A stretch of DNA of 26,860 nucleotides from Planctomycetota bacterium (GCA_013151315.1 JAADIN010000136.1:1-26860); one strand, 5' to 3'; positions 6,991 to 14,432 are shown, counted from the first letter of the stretch. Numbers and translations: made by a program. The notes: generated from the letters alone by a model not told the origin.

Positions 6991-7617
6991 ATGGCTAGAT
7001 ACACCGGACCTGTTTGCCGTTTGTGCCGTCGCGATGGCATGAAGTTGTTCCTCAAAGGCACGCGTTGCGATACCTCCAAATGTGGGATCGAGCGCCGCGA
7101 GGCGCCTCCTGGGCAAACTCAATATCGTCGCGGAAAACAGACCGACTACGGCCTGCATTTGCGTGAGAAGCAAAAAGTAAAGCATTACTACGGCGTCTTA
7201 GAACGCCAGTTTCGACGCTACTTTCAGAAGGCCGAGCACACCAAGGGCAACACGGGCGACGCCCTGATGGCTCTTCTGGAAAGTCGGCTCGACAACGTCG
7301 CCTATCGAATGGGATTCGGAGAAAGCCGCAGCGCGGCCCGTCAGTTGATCAATCACGGTCATGTGACCATCAACGGCGGACGCTGCGATGTCGCCAGTTA
7401 CCAAGTCAAAGTGGGCGACGTCATCCGCGTGAAGAATCGGGCCAAGAGCCTCGATCGGGTCCGTGCCTCCTTGGCCGAAAATACCCATGATGTCCCCGAC
7501 TTTTTGTCACTCGCCGAATCGGACATTCCCGAAGGCGTGGTCGGCCGGTTGCCGCTGGCAGAAGACGTCTCGATTCCCATCGAGGTCCAGTTGATCATCG
7601 AGCTGTGCTCCAGGTAA
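6991..7617 (+). CDS. rpsD: 30S ribosomal protein S4 (uS4), zinc-type
   Basis: Assembly-initiating 16S rRNA-binding protein; in some bacteria it also autoregulates the alpha operon (known). The 208-residue product begins MARYTGPVCRLCRRDGMKLF and holds four cysteines at 9, 12, 26 and 31, so it is the zinc-binding form. The S4 RNA-binding domain is visible at LESRLDNVAYRMGFGESRSAAR and QLINHGHVTINGGRCDVASY. The length is normal and the start ATG follows an A-rich purine stretch. It lies between rpsK and rpoA with long repeat-filled gaps on both sides. Confidence 0.97.
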   Translation: MARYTGPVCRLCRRDGMKLFLKGTRCDTSKCGIERREAPPGQTQYRRGKQTDYGLHLREKQKVKHYYGVLERQFRRYFQKAEHTKGNTGDALMALLESRLDNVAYRMGFGESRSAARQLINHGHVTINGGRCDVASYQVKVGDVIRVKNRAKSLDRVRASLAENTHDVPDFLSLAESDIPEGVVGRLPLAEDVSIPIEVQLIIELCSR

Positions 7618-7619
7618 AA

Positions 7620-7742
7620 AGCTGTTAGCGATCAGCCTTCAGCTATCAGTAACCTTTAGCTAACAGTAAATAGAACAGATATCGCAAGTTGCTTCACACA
7701 CCCAACTAGCTGACAGCGGATCGCTGACAGCCAATAGCTTTT
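7620..7742. repeat. Self-similar inverted repeats between rpsD and rpoA
   Basis: This gap is built of variants of AGCTGTTAGCGATCAGC, AGCTATCAGTAA, TTAGCTAACAG, AGCTGACAGCGGATCGCTGACAGC and similar words. The two ends pair as an inverted repeat: the first 20 bases after the rpsD stop match the reverse complement of the last 20 at about 16 positions. The region reads as degenerate copies of a short palindromic word. It is the leader of rpoA; the rpoA ribosome binding site AAGGAAA comes just after. Confidence 0.7.
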
Positions 7743-7755
7743 AAGGAAATATCTC

Positions 7756-8757
7756 ATGCATATTCGATGGCGTGGACTTGAACTACCGAGTCAAGTGACT
7801 TGTGAAGTGGAGACCCTCTCGGAAACCTACGGCAAATTCATCGCCGAGCCGTTCGAGCGAGGGTTTGGTACGACGATTGGAAACGGACTCCGCCGGATTC
7901 TGCTTTCCAGCCTCGAAGGCAGTGCCGTCACTCAGATCAAGGTCCACAACGCGCAGCACGAGTTCACGACCATCCCGGGCGTACTCGACGACGTGACCGA
8001 CATCGTCCTCAACATCAAGTCGCTTGTCGTCAAAAACTACAGCGATTCGACCAAAGTCTTGCGAGTCGAACGCAATACGGCAGGGCAAGTCACGGCAGCC
8101 GATATCGAAACCGACGAAGCCGTCGAAGTGATCAACAAAGATTTGGTTATCGCCACCCTGACCGAAGACGTCCCCTTCATGATCGAGATGGTGGTCGAGA
8201 ATGGTCGTGGCTACGTGCCGTCCACCGAGCACGCCGAAAATGTCCAAGATAAGGAAGTCGGCATCATTCCCATCGATGCGGTCTTCAGTCCCGTAACCCG
8301 CGTCCGCTATTCGATCGAAGAGACGCGAGTTGGCCAAAAGACCAACTACGACAAGCTCATCATCGAAGTCCAAACCGATGGCTCGATTGGTCCCGAGATG
8401 GCTATCGTCGAGGCCGCCAAAATCCTTCGCAAGCATCTCACCCCGTTTGTGCAATACACCGAGCTCGGTCCCCAAGTCCATTCCGCTTCGCGAGGATCCA
8501 TCGGCGGCGGTGCCGACAATGCCTTGGAAATGAAGCTCAACATGAGCCTCGCCGAACTCAACTTGTCGGTTCGCGCCGGCAACTGCCTTGAAGCCGAAAA
8601 TATCTTGCAGGTGCGAGATTTGGTTTGTCGCACCGAGGACCAGCTCCTCGAAGTGCGAAACTTTGGCGAGACCACCTTGGCCGAGGTTCAGCTCAAGCTT
8701 CGCGAACTAGGACTCCACTTGGGAATGCGAGTCCCCGGGCCTCCCGCCAGCGTTTAG
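7756..8757 (+). CDS. rpoA: DNA-directed RNA polymerase subunit alpha
   Basis: Scaffold for RNA polymerase assembly; its C-terminal domain contacts promoter UP elements and activators. The 333-residue product has the N-terminal dimerisation domain (EPFERGFGTTIGNGLRRILL near residues 33-52) and the C-terminal domain (LSVRAGNCLEAENILQVRDL onward, with the VRxxNCL segment that carries the DNA-contacting arginine, and FGETTLAEVQLKLRELGL). Length is normal. AAGGAAA precedes ATG 7756 by about 8 bases. It is followed 54 bases later by rplQ, the standard order. Confidence 0.97.
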   Translation: MHIRWRGLELPSQVTCEVETLSETYGKFIAEPFERGFGTTIGNGLRRILLSSLEGSAVTQIKVHNAQHEFTTIPGVLDDVTDIVLNIKSLVVKNYSDSTKVLRVERNTAGQVTAADIETDEAVEVINKDLVIATLTEDVPFMIEMVVENGRGYVPSTEHAENVQDKEVGIIPIDAVFSPVTRVRYSIEETRVGQKTNYDKLIIEVQTDGSIGPEMAIVEAAKILRKHLTPFVQYTELGPQVHSASRGSIGGGADNALEMKLNMSLAELNLSVRAGNCLEAENILQVRDLVCRTEDQLLEVRNFGETTLAEVQLKLRELGLHLGMRVPGPPASV

Positions 8758-8811
8758 AGTCTACGAATAAGCTACAAAAATCACCTTGCAAAATTGCCAG
8801 AGACCCCTGTC

Positions 8812-9432
8812 ATGAGACATCGAAGAAAAGGCCGAGTCTTAGGCCGAAGCCCGAAACATCAGCGCGCCTTATTGCGCAGCTTAGCAACCGCTCTGTTCCT
8901 TACGGAACGCGATGCCGAGTACGATGAAAACGCGCCCAAGGTCAAAGGCCGCATCATCACGACCATCAGCAAGGCCAAGGAAGTGCGCCCGCTAGTCGAA
9001 AAGTGCGTCACGATCGCACGTCGCTCGTTGGCTGCCCAAGAAGCGGCCGCCGAACATAGCACGAGCGCCGAGCGCGGCTCCGAAGAGTGGAAGTCGTGGC
9101 GATCTGGCGACCAGTGGAATGCCTGGAATCAAGCGATAGCTCCCGCCGTCGCAGCCCGCCGCCGATGCGTTCAATTGTTGGGCGACAAGCAAGCCGTCAG
9201 AATCTTGTTCGACGACATTGCCCCTCGATTTGCCGATCGTCCAGGTGGATACACACGCATCGTTCGTCTGGCCAAGCCACGGCTGGGCGACGCCGGAGTT
9301 CGAGCGATTTTAGAGTTTGTCGGCGTCCGAGATCGAGTCGTCAAGCGCAGCGAAAAGCCTGCATTCGATGCGACCGAGGAAGTCGAAGAGCAAGTCACCG
9401 CCGAGACGGAAACAGAAAAAGACGCCGAATAG
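8812..9432 (+). CDS. rplQ: 50S ribosomal protein L17 (bL17), enlarged
   Basis: Large-subunit protein near the peptide exit tunnel (known of the family). The start is ATG 8812, giving the canonical MRHRRKGRVLGRSPKHQRAL; upstream codons in frame add an unsupported leader. The L17 core is clear: SKAKEVRPLVEKCVTIARR and APRFADRPGGYTRIVRLAKP. However, the product is 206 residues against roughly 120-130 in most bacteria. A short extra segment lies near residues 35-46, an insertion of about 40 residues (around 74-112, rich in Ser, Glu and Trp) splits the core, and an acidic tail follows residue 177. It is the last gene of the alpha operon. Confidence 0.95.
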   Translation: MRHRRKGRVLGRSPKHQRALLRSLATALFLTERDAEYDENAPKVKGRIITTISKAKEVRPLVEKCVTIARRSLAAQEAAAEHSTSAERGSEEWKSWRSGDQWNAWNQAIAPAVAARRRCVQLLGDKQAVRILFDDIAPRFADRPGGYTRIVRLAKPRLGDAGVRAILEFVGVRDRVVKRSEKPAFDATEEVEEQVTAETETEKDAE

Positions 9433-9554
9433 TCGTCAAACTCTCAATCCCAAGGCGGCCTCGTTAGCGCTGTCGGCAACGACATCTTTCAACAAGAAAA
9501 ATTGCACCACAGCGAGCCGGCTCGTCCCCGAGCCCGAAAAAACACGCCCGTGCA

Positions 9555-10136
9555 ATGAAACCCCCAAGCTGCGGATTCGACTTCACCACCGCGATGCGTC
9601 GCCTCTGCGAAGACATCGTCGCCCGACTACCCGACCTAAGCCACATCGACCTAGCGCGCGTGGCCATCAGCCTTTGCCGAACGCGCCAAACCGGCGCGCA
9701 TGGCACTTACGCCTCGCTAACCCCTCTACGGTTCGAGTCAGGCGCCACCCAAAAAAACCTCCGCGGTCGGCCCCACCGAGTCCAGCGAGTCTGCGACGAA
9801 TCGGGCAACGAATTTCTCTACATCCTGAGTTTCTACGTCCCCCGTTTTCTCGACACGTCGCTCGAAGAAAAGCTCACCACCGTGCTGCACGAGCTCTGGC
9901 ACATCAGCCAAGATTTCGACGGCGATCTGCGCCGTTTCGAGGGCCGATACTACGCCCACGGTTCATCCCAACGCGACTACGACGCGAAGATGACTAAGCT
10001 CGCCCAGCGCTGGTTGGCCCTCGACCCACCCCAACATCTGTATCACTTCCTAGAGCCCAATTTCGAGCAGCTCTCCGCAGAGCACGGCGGCCTCACCGGC
10101 CAGCATTGGCCCACCCCCAGGCTGATCCCCACATAG
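9555..10136 (+). CDS. Putative HExxH zinc metallopeptidase
   Basis: The function is not established. The 193-residue product contains HELWH at residues 112-116, the HExxH motif in which the two histidines bind zinc and the glutamate is catalytic. His135 in RYYAHGS is a candidate third ligand. The segment DFDGDLRRFEGRYYAHGSSQRDYDAKM after the motif is strongly polar and looks conserved, as in the putative phage-type metallopeptidase family, but I cannot confirm membership. There is no signal peptide or membrane segment, so it is probably cytoplasmic. It starts 122 bases after rplQ and has no tight operon partner. Confidence 0.65.
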   Translation: MKPPSCGFDFTTAMRRLCEDIVARLPDLSHIDLARVAISLCRTRQTGAHGTYASLTPLRFESGATQKNLRGRPHRVQRVCDESGNEFLYILSFYVPRFLDTSLEEKLTTVLHELWHISQDFDGDLRRFEGRYYAHGSSQRDYDAKMTKLAQRWLALDPPQHLYHFLEPNFEQLSAEHGGLTGQHWPTPRLIPT

Positions 10137-10165
10137 CCCCACCGTCCCGGGGGATGAAAACTTTT

Positions 10166-10201
10166 TTGAACAAATGACCGTCCCTCGAGGGTCTATACAA
10201 T
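10166..10201 (+). promoter_or_regulatory. Candidate promoter of the ECF sigma gene
   Basis: TTGAAC (10166-10171) follows a T-run, and GTCTATACAAT (10191-10201) lies close to the start ATG at 10210. GAAC and GTCTA, 19 bases apart, resemble the AAC/GTC-type elements used by ECF sigma factors, which would fit autoregulation. The palindrome CCCTCGAGGG (10182-10191) lies between them. The spacing is wider than usual, so this is only a suggestion. Confidence 0.3.
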
Positions 10202-10209
10202 AGATCCCC

Positions 10210-10746
10210 ATGGCAGACACCGATTCACAACTTGCACGGCGGCTGGCTCGAGGCGAAGAGACGGCGTTTGCCGAGCTGTACGATGCCTGTGCCGAGCGGT
10301 TGTTGCGCTATTTGACTATGCGGCTGGCTTCTGCCGACAGGGCGGCCGATGTGTTGCAGACGGCAATGCTGCGGGCAGTGAAGTCGCGACGACGCTTTGC
10401 CAAGGTCGACAGCCCGGCGGCTTATCTGTTTCAGATAGCCCGCAACGAAGCGGCTCGATTGGCCAAGCGTCTGGCCCGACGTTCGGAACAATCGCTCACC
10501 GCCGAGCAGATGTTGGAGCTGATAGACAAAACGGAAGATTCTCGCGAGGACGTCGAAACGATTCTTGCCGCTTTGGCTCGACTGGAGGAGGAGGATCGCG
10601 AGTTGGTTCAGCTGAAGATACACGCCGGGCTGACGTTTCGCGAGATCGCAGAAATTACAGGCCGACCGCAGGCGACAGTTGCCACGCGCTATCGGCGGGC
10701 CCTCGATTCGCTACGACCGTGGTTGATGAAGCAGTATCAAGAGTAA
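10210..10746 (+). CDS. ECF-family RNA polymerase sigma factor
   Basis: Redirects RNA polymerase to a stress or signal regulon. The 178-residue product has the two-domain ECF layout. Region 2 covers about residues 19-85 (FAELYDACAERLLRYLTMRL, then AADVLQTAMLRAVKSRRRF and AYLFQIARNEAARLAKR). Region 4 covers about 118-170, with the helix-turn-helix LTFREIAEITGRPQATVATR. There is no extra C-terminal domain. The next gene encodes a small one-pass membrane protein, the usual position of an anti-sigma factor, 93 bases downstream. The signal it answers to cannot be read from the sequence. Confidence 0.9.
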   Translation: MADTDSQLARRLARGEETAFAELYDACAERLLRYLTMRLASADRAADVLQTAMLRAVKSRRRFAKVDSPAAYLFQIARNEAARLAKRLARRSEQSLTAEQMLELIDKTEDSREDVETILAALARLEEEDRELVQLKIHAGLTFREIAEITGRPQATVATRYRRALDSLRPWLMKQYQE

Positions 10747-10764
10747 GTGAAAAATTTTCAGCAG

Positions 10765-10797
10765 TGGTTAGCGCCGACGGCCACGTCGTTTGCGTAG
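10765..10797. repeat. Dispersed repeat, family D, copy 2
   Basis: TGGTTAGCGCCGACGGCC (10765-10782) is identical to 5542-5559 and is again followed by TTGCGTAG (10790-10797) and then an A-run (10815-10821). It fills most of the gap between the sigma factor and its putative partner gene. Confidence 0.75.
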
Positions 10798-10839
10798 AGG
10801 CCAACGTCGAGTACAAAAAAATCCCCCTAGCCCAAACCC

Positions 10840-11295
10840 ATGAAGAACAATTCGATGAACACTCCACAAAACCCGTTCGACGATCCAGTAGAAGCACCCC
10901 TTGCCCGTTTGCAGCCAAGCGTTGCCGCCGACGGTCTGCGAGATGCGACGCTTGGCCGGGTGCAGCGCGAATTGCGAGCGTCGCATTGGGACCGACGGCT
11001 CGGTCGCATAGCGGCAAGCCTGCTTGTGGTGGGAATCGGCATGAACGTCGCTACGATCAATAAGCGACCGGCCTTGCCCACCGGTGGACAACTTGCCGCC
11101 CGTCCTACGACCGAGGCCATCGCTGAATTGGCCGTCACGATGGCCGAAGTGACCGACATCGAAACGGCCAACATTTTCGCTCGGCATTTGGCGGCACTGG
11201 GCGGATTTCCGCTCGGTAGCGATCAGGCCGATGCGATTGCGCGTGAAATCGATCGGCGTCTCTCTCCAGCCGTAGCTCGTGGAAAGGAAGGCTAA
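10840..11295 (+). CDS. One-pass membrane protein, putative anti-sigma factor
   Basis: No recognised domain. The 151-residue product has a polar N-terminal part of about 65 residues (probably cytoplasmic, with LRDATLGRVQRELRASHWDRR), one hydrophobic segment IAASLLVVGIGMNVATI, and a C-terminal part of about 70 residues. This layout and its place directly after an ECF sigma gene fit an anti-sigma factor that holds the sigma factor at the membrane. The classic zinc-binding HxxxCxxC motif is absent, so it is not a ZAS-type protein. The next gene starts two bases after its stop codon, which implies one transcript. The role is inferred from context only. Confidence 0.6.
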   Translation: MKNNSMNTPQNPFDDPVEAPLARLQPSVAADGLRDATLGRVQRELRASHWDRRLGRIAASLLVVGIGMNVATINKRPALPTGGQLAARPTTEAIAELAVTMAEVTDIETANIFARHLAALGGFPLGSDQADAIAREIDRRLSPAVARGKEG

Positions 11296-11297
11296 CG

Positions 11298-12638
11298 ATG
11301 TCTCGGCTGAAACGAATCATGAAACGGTTGGCGATTGGATTTGCTATTCTGGTTGCGATGCTGCTGATCGTGAACGGGGCCTATAGCTGGCATACGGGAC
11401 GCCAGCTAGAGCAGCGGTTGGCCAAGCTTCGCGCTGCTGGCGAGCCGACCACGTTTGCCGAGTTGGCACCCAAGCCAATTCCACCGGAGCAAGACGCGGC
11501 TATTCATCTCCAGCGGCTGGCTCCCCAACTGAAAGCGTTTGCCAAGGAACATGTTGATTTTCTTGACCGAACACCGCTGGGGAAATCGTTCAGCGAACGA
11601 GACCGAGGCGAACCGCCAACATCGGAGCAGATCGCCGCGATTCGTGAAATTTTGTCACACTATCCCGATCTGCCGCAGGCGATTGACGAGGCCTCCCGCT
11701 GCGAAGAGTATGCATCGCAAATTGATTATACGGTGGCTGACTGTGCAGCAGACCGTTGCGTAGCAGGGCATTGCTCTTCTTCACCGGTACTCGACGCACT
11801 GATGTCCAGCACGAACGACCGTCGCACACCTGGTCGGTTTCTTCGCTGGAATGCCATCGTATTGCTTACCGAGGGAAAACAGGACGAGGCGCTCAAGACG
11901 GGATTGGTCACTTTGCGATTGGCTCGGCACTACGACCGTGAGCCTGCCCTGGTCAATGGTTTGATTGCCTGCGCTGTTCGTGGGGCTTCTGCGCATAGCC
12001 TGAACTTGGTACTTCGTAGTGGACCTCTCTCTGCCGAGGTTCGCCAGCAGCTTGATGAAGAACTGGCCCGGCATGAAAATCCAACGCGGGTTTTGCATGT
12101 CATGAAAACTGAGCGGGTGATTAACCTCAGTGCGTCGAGAAGCTTATTCGTACAGGCTTGGTGGTTGCCGTGGATAGAGAGAGGACTATTAGTTGACACG
12201 ATTGATTACTACGAACGATTGCTTCCGGTAATCTCTCAACCTTGGCACGAATCGCACAAACAAATTCACCGGCTGAACGCCGAGGTTTCGTACTTAACCA
12301 ATGTCTCCGGCGCTTTGATTGGTTTGCTTACCTCTACGATTGAGGCGGCCCGGGAAGCATTCGATCGCGCCACCGCCACGCTGCGATGCCTACGGATTCT
12401 CAACGCACTCACCGCCTTCGCCCAAGCCAATGGTCACGAAGCTGAAGGGCTCGACGACCTGGACCTGCCCGAAGCAGCCAAGATCGACCCATTCTCTGGC
12501 AAGCCGTTGCGGCTGAAATGGACCGACGACGGCTGGGTGGTCTACTCGGTCTTCAAAAACGGCACGGACGACGACGGCGATTTCAAAGACCAAGCCGACT
12601 GGGGCCTGGGACCAACTGGGTATCCCGGGGTGGAGTGA
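11298..12638 (+). CDS. Membrane-anchored protein of unknown function
   Basis: I do not recognise a catalytic domain. The 446-residue product has a basic N terminus and one hydrophobic anchor (about residues 11-29), after which the long remainder is probably outside the cytoplasm. The middle is alpha-helical in composition. The C terminus contains DPFSGKPLRLKW, then WVVYSVFKNGTDDDGDFKD, a tail I associate with many planctomycete secreted proteins. The start lies two bases after the putative anti-sigma gene, so it is probably a third member of that sigma module, perhaps a sensor or target. The stop codon lies in the loop of a hairpin (12627-12656). Confidence 0.7.
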   Translation: MSRLKRIMKRLAIGFAILVAMLLIVNGAYSWHTGRQLEQRLAKLRAAGEPTTFAELAPKPIPPEQDAAIHLQRLAPQLKAFAKEHVDFLDRTPLGKSFSERDRGEPPTSEQIAAIREILSHYPDLPQAIDEASRCEEYASQIDYTVADCAADRCVAGHCSSSPVLDALMSSTNDRRTPGRFLRWNAIVLLTEGKQDEALKTGLVTLRLARHYDREPALVNGLIACAVRGASAHSLNLVLRSGPLSAEVRQQLDEELARHENPTRVLHVMKTERVINLSASRSLFVQAWWLPWIERGLLVDTIDYYERLLPVISQPWHESHKQIHRLNAEVSYLTNVSGALIGLLTSTIEAAREAFDRATATLRCLRILNALTAFAQANGHEAEGLDDLDLPEAAKIDPFSGKPLRLKWTDDGWVVYSVFKNGTDDDGDFKDQADWGLGPTGYPGVE

Positions 12639-12656
12639 ACTCTGCGTTTCCACCCC
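12627..12656 (+). other. Hairpin at the 3-prime end of the membrane-protein gene
   Basis: GGGGTGGA (12627-12634) and TCCACCCC (12649-12656) form a perfect 8-bp stem with a 14-base loop that holds the TGA stop codon. No T-run follows, so intrinsic termination is doubtful. The right arm overlaps the first bases of the direct repeat at 12650-12682. It may protect the 3-prime end of the sigma-module mRNA. Confidence 0.5.
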
Positions 12657-12682
12657 TCTGCGCGGCCAAAAAAAACGCTCGC
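12650..12682 (+). repeat. 33-bp direct repeat, left copy, flanking the mer module
   Basis: The sequence starts CCACCCCTCTGCGCGGCC, has a run of eight A, and ends CGCTCGC. The same 33 bases, with one change (T to C at position 10), recur in the same orientation at 14475-14507. Between the copies lie only merR, the transporter fusion gene and their control sites. It may be an attachment-site or target duplication trace of module insertion, or a dispersed intergenic repeat. Confidence 0.9.
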
Positions 12683-12772
12683 CAACCATTCGGTTTGCGA
12701 ACTTTCTCGGAAAATTTCCTGCCGAAAAATCCCAAAAAAACGATGCCGACAAAAAAATGGAGGCAAAAAGCC

Positions 12773-12804
12773 TTGACTCCGTAGTAGGGTACGGGGTGTA
12801 TGAT
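12773..12804 (+). promoter_or_regulatory. MerR-type promoter and operator
   Basis: The -35 element TTGACT (12773-12778) and the -10 element TATGAT (12799-12804) are 20 bases apart, the over-long spacing that MerR proteins correct by untwisting DNA. Between them lies the dyad ACTCCGTA (12776-12783) / TACGGGGT (12790-12797), matching the classic mer operator half-sites ACTCCGTA/TACGGAGT at 15 of 16 positions. It lies directly upstream of merR, so the regulator controls its own operon. This is one of the clearest regulatory sites in the window. Confidence 0.88.
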
Positions 12805-12829
12805 GTCTTCCGAATTGCGAGGAGCCCCT

Positions 12830-13240
12830 ATGAGACCAATGACGATCGGAAAGGTTGCTAATCGTGCCGGAGTCGGAGTCGAAACCGTCAGATTCTATGA
12901 GCGAGAAGGCTTATTGGAAAAACCGACTCGCTCGGCCTCAGGCTATCGGCAGTTCGACGAAGATGTCGTCAGACGCTTGGAGTTCATCAGCCGGGCGAAA
13001 GAACTTGGCTTTACGCTGAACGAAATCAAAGAACTCCTCTCCCTGCGAGTCGGCCCCGAGACTTGTTGCGAGGACATAAAAGGAAAGGCCGACGCCAAGA
13101 TAGCCGACATCGAAACCAAAATCACAACGCTTCGCAGAATGAAAAAAGCATTGATCCGACTTTCGACAGCATGTGGCGAGAAGGAACCGACTGCCGACTG
13201 TCCCATCCTCGAAGCATTGGAAGGCCGAAGACCAACATAA
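12830..13240 (+). CDS. merR: Mercury-responsive transcriptional regulator MerR
   Basis: Activates the mer-type operon when Hg(II) is bound and holds it off otherwise. The 136-residue product has the winged-helix domain (TIGKVANRAGVGVETVRFYE, then SGYRQFDEDVVRRLEFISRA), a long dimerisation helix, and cysteines at 80, 115 and 124. Their spacing (35 and 9) equals that of Cys82, Cys117 and Cys126 in Tn-borne MerR, the trigonal Hg site; Cys79 is additional. I chose ATG 12830, preceded by GAGGAG; an ATG at 12800 overlaps the -10 element and cannot be translated. The next gene starts 11 bases after the stop codon. Confidence 0.92.
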   Translation: MRPMTIGKVANRAGVGVETVRFYEREGLLEKPTRSASGYRQFDEDVVRRLEFISRAKELGFTLNEIKELLSLRVGPETCCEDIKGKADAKIADIETKITTLRRMKKALIRLSTACGEKEPTADCPILEALEGRRPT

Positions 13241-13251
13241 AAGGGATGAGC

Positions 13252-14379
13252 ATGGATACTACAGCATCAACGGGCGAGAGATGCCCCACCTGCGGCAACA
13301 AGGGGCGAAGCGTCAAGCCATTGACCCTGCGAGCCTTGCTCAACAAGGAGTTGGTAGACAACCTCGGAAACGCAGACTACCGATTCTGTGATGCCGCCGA
13401 CTGCGAAGTCGTTTACCACGGCCATGGGCAGATTTTCTCCAAGTCGCAATTAAGCGTTCCGGTTGGCGTCAAGGAAACCACTGGTCAGCGGCCCTTGTGC
13501 TACTGCTTTGGGCATTCCGTCGCCAGCATCAAGGCCGAACTTCGTACGAAGGGGCGTTCGGACGCACTTGAAGACATTCGTCAAAAAATGAAGGCTCCCG
13601 GCTGTCGGTGCGAGACCGAAAACCCATCCGGCGCGTGTTGTCTGGGCAGCGTTGCGAAAGGAATCGAAACGGCTCAGAAAGAGCTTGGAATGAGTGATGC
13701 TGTTATGCCAACGGAAAACGTGAACTTCTCGTCGAGTCGTGGTGAGACTCTCGCCAAAGTAGGCACCCTGCTGTCGGCCATCATGGCTTCAAGTTGCTGC
13801 TGGTTGCCTTTGGTGCTGTTGGCCCTCGGCGTCTCGGGAGCCGGTATTGCCTCGACTCTGGAAGCTTACCGCCCTCTATTCATGGTCATCACATTCAGTT
13901 TTTTATCGGCAGCGTTTTACTTTGCCTATCGCCCCAAGAAGGCAACCGTCGGCGGCAAACACGATGGTTGTGCTACTGAAGAGGTCGAAGATTGTTGTTC
14001 TCCAGCCGCTAAGGGACGTTTCGGCATGATGGCAATGAACAAGATCATGCTCTGGGGAGTGACGGCCATGGCCGTGGCATTTTTGTTCTTTCCCAGCTAC
14101 GTGGGGTCTTTACTTGAGGGCGATGGGAGTGCCGTAACAAAAGGCATGAACCGTTCGGTATTTGCCATCGAGGGGATGACATGCGAGGGCTGTTCAGCCA
14201 TCGCCGCCAAGGCGATTCGTGGCGTATCCGGTGTACTCGCCGTGGAAGTGAGCTATGAAAATGGGCTGGCTGTGGTCGGCACTGAAGTAGGCCGTACGGT
14301 CCCAAAGGATGCAGTCCTTAAAGCGATTGAGGGTGCCGGATATACGGGATCCATCCAACTAACTAAAGATGACAAGTAA
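13252..14379 (+). CDS. CopZ-like / MerT / MerP tripartite mercury transport fusion
   Basis: Probably moves Hg(II), or another soft metal, across the inner membrane. The 375-residue product has three parts. Residues 1-135 form a cysteine-rich domain resembling the N-terminal Zn/[2Fe-2S] domain of CopZ: CPTC (11-14), C46 and C51, LCYCFGH (83, 85), CRCETENPSGACCLG (118, 120, 129, 130). Residues 165-285 hold three membrane segments, the first with the MerT vicinal pair Cys182-Cys183 in SSCCWLPLVLLALGVSGAG; a loop adds C240, C248 and C249. Residues 300-370 are a MerP-like HMA domain with GMTCEGC (C311, C314). The start is ATG 13252 after AAGGG; ATG 13246 is possible. It is coupled to merR. No mercuric reductase gene follows. 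Confidence 0.85.
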   Translation: MDTTASTGERCPTCGNKGRSVKPLTLRALLNKELVDNLGNADYRFCDAADCEVVYHGHGQIFSKSQLSVPVGVKETTGQRPLCYCFGHSVASIKAELRTKGRSDALEDIRQKMKAPGCRCETENPSGACCLGSVAKGIETAQKELGMSDAVMPTENVNFSSSRGETLAKVGTLLSAIMASSCCWLPLVLLALGVSGAGIASTLEAYRPLFMVITFSFLSAAFYFAYRPKKATVGGKHDGCATEEVEDCCSPAAKGRFGMMAMNKIMLWGVTAMAVAFLFFPSYVGSLLEGDGSAVTKGMNRSVFAIEGMTCEGCSAIAAKAIRGVSGVLAVEVSYENGLAVVGTEVGRTVPKDAVLKAIEGAGYTGSIQLTKDDK

Positions 14380-14432
14380 TTCCGTTCGAACGGTTTCCAG
14401 GCGCTTTGCCAGAGAACTGCCGGACATCTTCA

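Noticed and set aside
9720..9760. GGTTCGAGTC resembling a tRNA T-loop
   Set aside because: It lies inside the metallopeptidase coding region and no cloverleaf can be formed around it.
12800..12829. Upstream ATG for merR
   Set aside because: It overlaps the -10 element, so it would not be in the transcript; ATG 12830 has GAGGAG before it.
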